Shown: positions 42,107 to 50,676 of the stretch, piece by piece
Numbering within the stretch: the first letter of the stretch is position 1
Layout of the letters: each line of letters begins with the position of its first letter
Source of the DNA: Cyanophora paradoxa
Taxonomy: Eukaryota > Glaucocystophyceae > Cyanophorales > Cyanophoraceae
Reading direction: 5' to 3'
NCBI GenBank assembly: GCA_004431415.1
Contig: QPMI01000044.1
Span: forward strand, 372,001-436,000
Length of the DNA stretch: 64,000 bases
Made by a program: the position numbers and the translations under genes
The notes under the pieces: generated by a model
Told to the model about the DNA's origin: nothing
Databases searched by the model: none
Seen by the model: only the letters and a program-made list of their open reading frames with translations

Positions 42107-44564
42107 TTAAGGCTGATCAAGACCGCCCGAAGACGTTGCCGAGAGCTTTGAGCGGGAGCGCTTGAGCTTCAGCACGGAGGCGCCCGCTGCCACAAAAGAG
42201 GCGGCAAAGAACACGGCCAGAAGAACCGCCGCCGCCGCCGCGTTCGACGATGTCTTCTTCGCCATCAGCGTCGCCAAAATACTGCAGAATAATCGTCGTC
42301 AGGCTCGGCCACACGCTTAAGCTAAAGCCGCCGGGCCCGGACGAGACACTGCACTCACTATTCAACGAAGCTGAGGCCGACGTCTGGCACAGCAGCCGGC
42401 TTGTAGAGCTCCCTCATCTTCGGATCGCTGTAGAAAACGCGGCATCCTGCGCGGAGCGAATTCGAATGCTCGTATGCCAACGAGCGGAGGCTAATCGGGC
42501 TTAGATAGTTTCAATTAAAGAGTGTCTCACGAGAGTAATCGACGGAGAGGCCGCCGAGGTCCAGGGACCGAGACGAGAAGCGGGCCTGGAGGCTGCTCAC
42601 GGCCTCCCCGACTGTCGGGCCGGGGCCGGGGAGGATCTGCGGCTCTAAAGTAAGATTTTGCGTCCTTTTACACAAAGAGCAGCGAACGAAAGGAGAATTC
42701 GCTTATCATCTTATCGCTCATCGCTTGTATAAACAAAAGAGCAGCAGTAAGAATTCGCTTATCATCGTATATTAAAACAAGAGCAGCAAACGAAATGAGA
42801 AAGCTTGCCTTGAAGCTCAGGATGACGCTGCCCGGGAGTACGTTAAGGACGACGATGCGGTCCACGGAAATCTGCTCGAAATTCAGGTTAGAGCTCTATA
42901 GCTCATTCAGGACCGAACAGGAAAGAATATTTTCGCACGCGCCCCTGCGGCTGCGGCGATGCCCCGGATGAAGGAGTTTTGCAGAAGAGCCGACGCGATC
43001 CACTTGTTGAAGTCAGAGAAGATGGTGATCTGATATATATATATATATGGCGTGAGCTGCATTGTGAAAGACACGAAGAACCGAGCTCGAGGGCCAGCGC
43101 GCACCTGGATTAGATCCGAAGACCCGGGGCCTGGGACCTTGGATGCCTGGTAGTAATAAAGTTAATGAAAGTGCATTCAAGATACTATAAAAGCGAACCA
43201 GGGAATTGATGAGGGCCATCGGCTGGTCGGCGTTGAGATCGGCGGGGGGCTGCCATGGCATGGGTTCCGGCAGCGGGGGCAGCGGCGTCTCTGGGGCGGG
43301 GGCCGGGGGCTGAGGCGCGGGCGGCGCCGGGGCGGGGGCAGGGGGTTCCGGCTGCGGAGGGGCTGGCGCAGGTGCCGGGGGGCCGGCTCCGGGGCGGGCG
43401 GCTGGGGCTGAGGGGGGGCCGGCTGGGGCTGAGGGGGGGCCGGCTGGGGCGCCGGTGGCTGGGGGATGCATCCAGGGCTGTTGGGGGTGCTGCCGGGGCG
43501 AGTTATTGATTAATGTTTAGCAGTGCGAGAGGAGGGGTTGGGGTTGGGGGGGGGGGGGGGGGGGGGGGGGAACCTGTCTGCGTAGCTGGGGTGCGTGATG
43601 TCATCCTGGCGGGCCGGCGTGTCGTCGATCTTCCAAACACAGCAGGGGTCTGCACATGCCCAGCGAGTGGTTAAAATTTTCAAGACCAAAGCATGCATAT
43701 GGATGAAGAGTGGAGGAATAATGTGCACCTCCTAGCTCCCAGCTACATACACGCGCGGTTGCAAGAAGAGGGCGGGTTACAAGAATTCGAAAGAAGTGCG
43801 AAGCGACACATACGAGACCCACCCATTATGATATCCATCGTCATCACTGAGGGATATTATCAATAAGCTGTGACTCAAGACCTTAGCCGCTGCGAGCCTC
43901 GCAGGCGCACCTGTCCATATGGCAGAGCCTGTGCCATTCCTTCTTCGCATGATGGTAGTCTTTGCCTGACCATGGACCGAGAAGCCCGTGTAAGCAGAAG
44001 TGTAATTATATGCAGAGACCTGAGGTCTTAGATTCCGCCGCTAAGTTGAAAGCGGCTAGCGCTAGGCCGGCGCCCGGACTGGCTTTTGCTGTCAAGTCAT
44101 GGTCGGGCCACGTGCACACGAACCGAAATAATTGATGTGGGACCCGTCGAGGAGGCGGCGGGCGCCCGCGGCCGGCGCCGTGGCCATGGCGGGCATGTCG
44201 TCTCCGCCGTGGTGCTTGTGCTTCTTCCCGTCCGGCGTGCAGTGGCCGCTCGCGGGCCACGGCGTGGTCCCCCGCATCACCTGCAGTCGCGCGCGCGCGC
44301 GGCGCTGTGATTACGAGTGCTCCCTCGAGATCCGATGATCTCTCGCCGCACCGCGGCTCGAGCGAAAGCGCACACGGCGCGCGCGCAACGCACCATCATT
44401 CCGTTCGGGATTCGTTTCATGTCGCGGGGATGAGCGTCCGCCGGCTGAGTCGCAGAGAGCAGAACCACCAGAGCCAACGCCGCGAAGGCAAAAGCATGAG
44501 CCCTCGACGCCGACGCCGGCATCGCGCCTCGCAGGCGGACTAGGCCTAGGAATCCGACGGCCAT
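42107..44564 (-). CDS. Temptin-domain type I membrane protein with proline-rich stalk
   Basis: Start MAVGFLGLVRLRGAMPAS at 44564; an internal ATG at 44522 would also do. It leads into a signal peptide (AHAFAFAALALVVLLSATQP). Temptin-like domain across four exons: HPRDMKRIPNGMM | RGTTPWPASGHC...SHINYFG | KDYHHAKKEWHRLCHMD | SDDDGYHNG | DPCCVWKIDD. The RIPNG, WP..GH, FGKD, LC.MDSDDDG and DPCC elements match the family. Then come a Pro/Ala-rich stalk (about 43470-43240), IFSDFNKWIASALLQNSFI, ISVDRIVVLNVLPGSVILSF, PGPTVGEAVSSLQARF and CRVFYSDPKMRELY. A transmembrane helix (AAAVLLAVFFAASFVAAG) and a basic tail ending at 42107 follow. Temptins are secreted or surface Ca-associated disulfide proteins. 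Oddities: a His-rich insert (KKHKHHGG), a GC intron donor (42808) and an intron with about 30 C after its donor. Confidence 0.82.
43541..43571 (-). repeat. Poly-C (sense) tract next to a 5' splice site in the temptin gene
   Basis: About 31 G on the plus strand, hence C in the gene's sense direction. It starts directly after the donor GTTCC of the intron following the DPCCVWK...SYADR exon. Confidence 0.8.
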
Positions 44565-44905
44565 GCTATTGCAGCTGCAGTTGGCCTAGGCGCCTGCGAT
44601 CGAAATCGCTGTGGCCTCCCGGAGTCCGAGGCTCGCGCGCGCGCGCCGTGGAAGCGCCGGCGCTTCTAGATCTACAGCTTAGCCTGCTGCTGCTGAGCAA
44701 GATTCGGCAAGAAGCCGCCTGCTTCGCCGCGGATCGACGGGCGGCCAGCGCGCGCCCGCAATGGCGCTGAGCGTGCCCGCCCACCCCTCCGCGGACTCAG
44801 TGACGTACCCCCGAGACACGCGCCCATTTTTTTCCCGCCGGCTTCTGCGCTGCGCATCCGGCGTCTAGATCTGCGACCGCGGCAGGCGAGTCGGAGGCGA
44901 CGACG
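44565..44905. promoter_or_regulatory. Divergent intergenic region (temptin gene / 44906 ORF)
   Basis: 341 bases between opposing start codons. No specific element recognised. Confidence 0.3.
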
Positions 44906-45208
44906 ATGACAGCACAGCGCAACTTCAATGCGCAAGCGCTGATGAGCGCGCTTTACGGCGGCGACGCCGGCCACAGCGAGCCCGAGAGCGCGCCGACGAC
45001 GGTGCGCCTCGATGCGCCGCTCGCAACATGGTGGCGCGCGGTCTGTCTAGATTCACGTCTGAGCGTTGCATGCATTTTGGCAGGCCTCGACGCTGGCCAT
45101 GCATTTGGCAGCTCTGGCGCGCGGCTGACAGCTGCACCGGCGGGGCTGAAGGAAGGCGAGAGCACGTTCGGTGCGGCGGGAGGCGCGCCGCCGCCGCGCG
45201 TGCGCTGA
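44906..45208 (+). CDS. Short open reading frame, possibly the 5' exon(s) of a duplicated ARM-type gene
   Basis: Starts MTAQRNFNAQALMSALYGGD at 44906. It can be read through to about 45208, or spliced at GTGCGCC after ESAPTT or at GTGCGG near 45171 to an exon reading SGALELARDGQRGWALHAIA (about 45250-45315), which resembles an ARM repeat helix. It lies directly upstream of the partial copy of the 21.5-27.4-kb ARM gene, so it may be the start of that copy. Exon structure is unresolved. Confidence 0.4.
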   Translation: MTAQRNFNAQALMSALYGGDAGHSEPESAPTTVRLDAPLATWWRAVCLDSRLSVACILAGLDAGHAFGSSGARLTAAPAGLKEGESTFGAAGGAPPPRVR

Positions 45209-45369
45209 CGTCGACCGTGCGCTGACGTGCGCTGACGCGTTCGCAGGGAATTCGGGCGCCCTCGAGCTGGCTCGAGATGGGCAAAGAGGCTGGGCACTGC
45301 ATGCGATAGCCTCGCTCGGCTCGAGAGTACCGGGCGGCTTGGAGCACTTTAGCTCTGAATGCGCCACTC

Positions 45370-45560
45370 AGACGCGCGCGCACGCCCCGCCCGGTCCGCC
45401 CCGCGCCGCCCCGCTCCGCGCGGCGCCGCCACGCCCTGCGCGGCGCCGCCCGCGCCGCTCCGCCCCGCGGCGCCCCGCCACGCCCCGCCCCGCCCGCCCC
45501 GTCCCGCCCTGCGCCACCCTGCACTGCCCCGCCCTGCGCCGATGGTTCTTCCCCGCCCCG
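45370..45560. repeat. GC-rich CGCCCCGC low-complexity tract
   Basis: Continuous short repeats of CCCCGC/GCGCCGCC units on the plus strand with almost no A. It separates the short ORF from the duplicated ARM segment. Confidence 0.7.
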
Positions 45561-45591
45561 GTCCGCCACGCCCCGTTGACCCCCCCGGGCC

Positions 45592-46099
45592 AGCTTCGAA
45601 TTCGTGCCCCCTCCCCCTGCCTCCCTCCTCGCCGCCGCCGCCGCCGAAGCCGAGGTGCGTGTACCCCCCTTTGCGCACCCCGTACCCCGCTGAGAACCAG
45701 GTCCCGGGGTACAGTCGCGGGGCCAGATCGGGTCGGGAACGCTCTCGCCCACCGCAGCGGCCGGCGCGCGCGCGGCCGCCGCCGCCGCCGCGAACGCGGT
45801 ACCCTCTCTCGCCTCCCCCCCCCCTCCTTGCCTCCTCGCTACGCACTGAGCCGCGCACGTACGCCTCCAGACGGGGGATGCGGCGGTCCCGACGAGCCCG
45901 GGGGGCGGGGGCGGGGGCAGGGGCGGGGGCGCCTCCACGCGGCGCCTCTCCTTCTGGGACGACAAGGCGCGAGCGAACGAAGTCCCCCCAGGCTCGCCCC
46001 CCCCCCCCCCCCTCCCGCTAACTTTGTTCGCAAAGCAGGAAAGGAAGCGCGCCATCGAGTCGGCCCGCTCCATGCCCGGCTGCCTCCCCAGGTCCACGT
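45592..46099 (+). pseudogene. Inverted partial copy of the ARM/HEAT gene (three exons and their introns)
   Basis: Encodes FVPPPPASLLAAAAAEAE, RRLSFWDDKARANE and KRAIESARSMPGCLPR. Nearly identical intron sequences and the same final donor context (CTCCCCAGGTCC) are present as in the gene copy at 24026-24490, in opposite orientation. The frames are still open, so it could be part of an expressed paralogue rather than a dead fragment. After the copy the sequence diverges into a C-rich intron and a reading AKAAGPGASVTRPSASELP that ends near 46287. Called pseudogene because no other exons of the ARM gene were found around it. Confidence 0.6.
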
Positions 46100-46299
46100 C
46101 CCCCCCCCCCTCCCTCCCTCCCCCTCCCCCTCTCCCTCCCCCCCTCCCGGCTCCGCCCCGACCGCCCCCGCCCCCAAAGCCGCCGGCCCTGGCGCCTCCG
46201 TCACGCGCCCGTCCGCTTCGGAGCTGCCCGCCCACCCGCACTTCCGCCCTTGCCCCGCCCGCCCCAGCACCACCCGATATCGCTGATACGGGGCCCGAA

Positions 46300-47154
46300 G
46301 GGCTCTGAGCCGCCATTCGCCTCTACCCCGCCCTCCCTCGTCCCTCCCCCCACTCGAGCCTTCATTCAAGGGTACGCTCCTTCCCTCCGTCCGCCCCCTT
46401 ACCCCCTTTACCGCACTTATTTCGATTAGGTACCCCTTCCAACCTTGTTTCTTGCACCTGTACCCCCCCTCGGCGTTCCAAGCGGTGTAGAGGGGCGCGA
46501 GCCCGGTACCTGTCGGCCCCTACACAAAAGCAGCCACCGCGGGTCAACCCCCCCCCCCCCCCCCCCCCCACCCCCACCCCCCCACCCCCACCCCTTACCC
46601 CCCCCCGCGCCGCCCGGTCCGCCCCTGCGTACCCCTGCGCTTCTGCGATCGCGTACTTCGCCTTCGTATCCGGTTGCGTCTGCGTACCCCCGCCCCTGCT
46701 ACCCTCTAAAGGGCGGACCGTGAGGCCTAGGGTCTACGTTCGTGTACCCCCTTCCTTCGATCGCTCTCCCCAACCGACCGCCCCCACGCAGACGGTCGGG
46801 CGCCAGGGTACCCAGCTAGCTACTAGGCTAGGCCATGTGCCTCCGGCCACGGTCCCTCGCCCTCGACGAGCTTGCGATCGGTACCACCCAAGGGTCCGCG
46901 TACCCCCGGCGCCCGCCTTCGATCTTCCTTCCCCTGACCGCCCACACAGCGGACAGGGAGCTGGGTTCCGCGTACCCCCCTCGCCCAGGGCACCCCGTCT
47001 CCGTCTCTTCTCATCCGTCTGCGCCCGGCCCCTTGGGTCCCGGGGGCCGCGCGCGATCGCGAACCGTGGCCGGCCGCCCCGCCTTCGAATTCGACATCTG
47101 TAGCTAGATCTGGCTCGACTGCAGCTGGCATCCGACCCAGCTTGGTTTTCACTC
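46300..47154. other. C-rich region with repeated GTACCCC-type intron starts and possible microexons
   Basis: Repeated pattern of GTACCCC, a pyrimidine-rich stretch, (C)ACGCAG or CACACAG, a 15-25-base segment (for example ACGGTCGGGCGCCAG, CGGACAGGGAGCTGGGTTCC), then GTACCC again. This looks like microexons of the downstream tetraspanin gene, but I could not fix a reading frame. Poly-C at 46548-46570. Confidence 0.35.
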
Positions 47155-50113
47155 GCAGCGGCATCGCCTTTGTCGTCGGAGGGGTACATGCAGCCCACGC
47201 CCCCCCGGGCGCGGCCCATCACTAATTATAAATGACTCTGACGCTGCCGCGACCGCGCTCGCGCAGGCCTGGCTCGTGACGGGGGCCGGGGGCGCAACCC
47301 GGGACCTCCTCGGCGTGGCCTCCGCCCTTAGCTGAAACTTATATATAATGATGTTAGAGCTCCCCTGGCCTACGCTATATCTAATCTAGAACCCGTCCCA
47401 GCGGCCCTCGTCATCGTGGCCGGATTGATCCTCCTCGCGACGCTCCTCCTCGGATTCGCCGGTGCGGGCCGCGCCGTCCTCCCCCATATATATGCATGCC
47501 CGGCCGTTTCCCCTCGCATGGACTCATGATCACCGCGCCCCGCTTGCCTGCGCGCATTCGAAGTCGCAGTGATTAAGAAGGAATATAAGAGGTTAGAGAT
47601 ATCGATCGGAGTCCGCTCGCGAGGGCCCATGGCCAGTTGCAGGCTCTAGATCTTCGAGCTCGATCTCGCGATCGGTCTCGCGCTCCCAATTCCGACTGTA
47701 CCCCCGCAGCAAGCCCCTCGTCGGATGCTACGGTGTCGTCCTGTTCCTCGCGCTCGTGAGCGATTTCTGTACCCCGCCCTCGGCCCCCTGCACTCTAGAT
47801 CTCGTCGTGAGCTGACGAGGGCGCACGGCAGACTCTGGGTACAGAAATTAAACCGCTTCGTCCTGCAGCTGGGTCCGGGTCCCTCTGCCTCGCTCCGTTC
47901 TAAGCCTTACCCCCAGCAATCGTCATTGCTGTTGCGGGGTACTCCCTCTTCATCAGCTCCGAGATTGGGAAGCCCCAGGTTCGATTCCAATACCCCGACG
48001 CCGTTTCATGTTTAATTTGAAATCTGGGGCTCACGCCGACGCCTTTCCCCCCCAGTTTGCGGCTACCCTCGACAAGCGTGTCAAGGCTCAGATGTCCCGC
48101 GACCCCAACGCGCGTACCCCCTTTCTCTCGCGGCCGGCGCCGGCTCGCGATCGGCTCTAACCGCCTCTCATGCGCAGGGCGTCTGCACTGCGTGCGCCGT
48201 ACCCCAACGTCGACGGCGCGGACGCAATCGATTAATCTTCCCCGGGGTACCCCCGCCCGCCCGCAGGAACAAAATCTTCCGCTGCACCGGTGGCTCCGTC
48301 TCCTGCTTCGAGGTATATTTCGATACCCCCCCCCGCCTCCCCCCCCCCTTCCGCCCCCCTGCGCCCCTGCGAGCCCTGACACCGCGCGCAGCTCAGCTTC
48401 GCGACGGACATGTGCCCTGCCGCCGCCACCTGCGCCCCCGTCATGGACGCCTACGGCCACGTGCGTATAAATACGTACCCCCTTTCCCTTCGCCTTCCCC
48501 CACCCGTACCCCGGCCTGCAGCTGATCGGACCCCTTTTCCCACTCGCAGGTCTCCTGCAAGTCCCGCGTGCGCTTCCGTACCCCCCCCTATCTTCCTCCC
48601 CCCTTGCCCCCCTCCTTGCTCTCTAACCGTCCGCCTCGGTCCCCTCTAGATCGCGGACCCCGTCCGCCCGTGGATCACCGCCGCCGGCGTCTAAATTCGG
48701 CATTGTCTGGGCCGTCGTGCGCGCGCTGTTCCCCCCACGTCGACCCTTACCTGTACCCCCGACCGACCGCTTTCTGTACCCCGCCGCCGCAGATCCTGCT
48801 CGCGGCGCTGCTCAAGCTCGCCTTCGTCAATCTCCGCAAGAGCGCGGAGAGCCCCTACACCTCCACCGTCCAAGAGCCATGCATATCCATGAGCCACAGC
48901 CCAGGCGAACAAGTCTTGAAGCCGCATGTCTACGCATACTATGATACCTTAGCTATATCCCATACACCTCCACCGTCTAATTTACAATTGCGAGAGGCTA
49001 GGGTAGTGCACGTCATGGCGTGGCCCCCCGAGCAGCCGCATGCGCATCCACGTGCACGGCCTATGAAAGGCTTCACGCGGCGAACTTCGGAAACCGGTTG
49101 AAGTTCACAGCGAGCTCCAGCAGTTAACGTTCCGAACTGGCCCCCCTCCTCCTCCTCCCCTCCCCCCTCCCCCTCCCCTCCTCCCCTCCCCCCCCTCTCT
49201 GCTGACTGTGGAGGGGAGATCTGCTGACTGTGAGGGAGATCGTAAAGGTGCGCAATTATTTGCACGTGTCGCGGGGGCGCCAGCCGCTGAGCTGCAGCTT
49301 TCAATATTAATCTCCGCTCACACCGTGGCACTGTGACAGATCTACACCTCGAACACCCCGAACGGGTGCGGCGGAGACGTCTACACCTTAACGGACGGAG
49401 GGTTCACTAGGGATGAAAACGAATATGGTGAGCGATCTAGAGCTGCAAGACTGGATTGCAGGCGATTGAGCGCGTGACTGTACGTATACGGACAGGGGAC
49501 CTCAACTATTCGGGGTCCCACGATCCGCAGCCTAAGATTGCAGGAAAGAATGTGGTAATCTGCGTAAGGGCTGGATACCACGCGAGTAAGCTTAAACCCT
49601 TCGCTAACTATGCGCTGCGGCATTCATTTTGCCTGGCCGGGCATCATTCCCGCGCTCTCAGATCTGTGCGACGGCAACGCCCTAACAAAATGCTGGAAAG
49701 GGAAGATTGGTGACTGGAAAGGATACAGGTGCTGGGAGCTCAAGAGCGAGTCGGCTGGGGGGGTGCGCGAGATCGCAGGCAGAGGCTTTGAGTTTAGACT
49801 GCAGCTGACGTCGATTGCGATGGCAGATGAGAAACATTGCCGACGAAGTCAGGGTGCGACGATATCCGATGCCATGACATCGATGGCATGTGCATTCATA
49901 TTGTCCAACAACCGTTGAACGCGCGCGCAGTATTGGAGGGACGGCACGGAAGAGCCCGTGAAGGTCTACACGTCGAGTCAATTGGACGAGGAGCAGGAGG
50001 CGCTCGCGGAGGACGACCTCGACTCCGACTTCGAGGCGGAGCTGCTCGGCGTCGTTTCCGAGGCCCAGGGGGCGGAGCTCTCCGCGGCCGACGCCGACGC
50101 GTGCTATAGCTAG
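47155..50113 (+). CDS. Tetraspanin-like four-helix membrane protein with acidic cytoplasmic tail (5' end unresolved)
   Basis: Exons: GIAFVVGG (end of first transmembrane helix, about 47159); PVPAALVIVAGLILLATLLL (second helix); KPLVGCYGVVLFLAL joined to AIVIAVAGYSLFISSEIG (third). The extracellular loop is FAATLDKRVKAQMSRDPN, GVCTAC, NKIFRCTGGSVSCFE, LSFATDMCPAAATCAPVMD, VSCKSR, IADPVRPWITAAG. The fourth helix is FGIVWAV plus ILLAALLKLAFVNLRKS. The tail is SPYTST, YTSNTPNGCGGDVYTLTDGG and YWRDGTEEPVKVYTSSQ. An acidic end (EEQEALAEDDLDSDFEAELL) stops at 50113. The helix spacing and Cys-rich loop between helices 3 and 4 fit tetraspanins; the CCG motif itself was not found. Most introns start GTACCCC or GTGCG. 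The link to the last exon is not in clear phase, so an exon may be missing in 49440-49920. Confidence 0.65.
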
Positions 50114-50676
50114 GTACGCTGAGCGATGTCGATCCGGCACCCAGCTTGCAATCAGATTCTGGACCTCACACAATATTTTTTGTTTTTCGCGCTCCCACAT
50201 GCATATGCGTCATCGGGGGCCGCGCCTAAATCTCTCCCTCCTCCCCAACGTTAACCTCGACCAGCCGCAAACCCTTCTACAATTATATGGCATTGCCAGC
50301 CGCGGTCTCACATCAACAGTCGGCCTTGGCCAGCTGAATATCATTTTTGCATTGTAAATTTGAGAGGTCGAGGGTGTGTATTTCAATTGGTATCCGGGAT
50401 CCTTCTTCTGGGGATCATTCTTCTGCTAAGAGAAGCTTCAGGGGCGGAGGGAAAGGCGAAAAGGTGGAGAGGGAAGGGCTGGCGAAAACCAAAACGGGGG
50501 GGGGGGGAGCTAAGGAGCTAAGCGCAGAGGGTGTGGGATGATCACTGGTATCGCAGTGCACGTGCGGGGCTTGCGAGGCAAGCTTAAAAGTCGAGGCACA
50601 AACTCGAGGCACAGTGAAGTGTATCAAGAGCAGAAAAGTTCTTCAAAGCCAAGGGACAATAAGAAATCTATATATC
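50114..50676. other. Intergenic region, non-coding
   Basis: Between convergent 3' ends of the tetraspanin and helicase genes. No coding signal. An 11-G run lies near 50497-50508. Confidence 0.5.

Noticed and set aside
44925-46316. 463-codon open frame on the minus strand
   Set aside because: It is antisense to the duplicated ARM segment and to the GC-rich repeat tract. Its Gly/Arg/Ala-only composition is what stop-poor GC-rich DNA gives by chance.
46300-47154. Reading frames of 90-160 codons in both strands
   Set aside because: They cross repeated GTACCCC/CAG units and C-runs, lack any domain and look like frames through introns.
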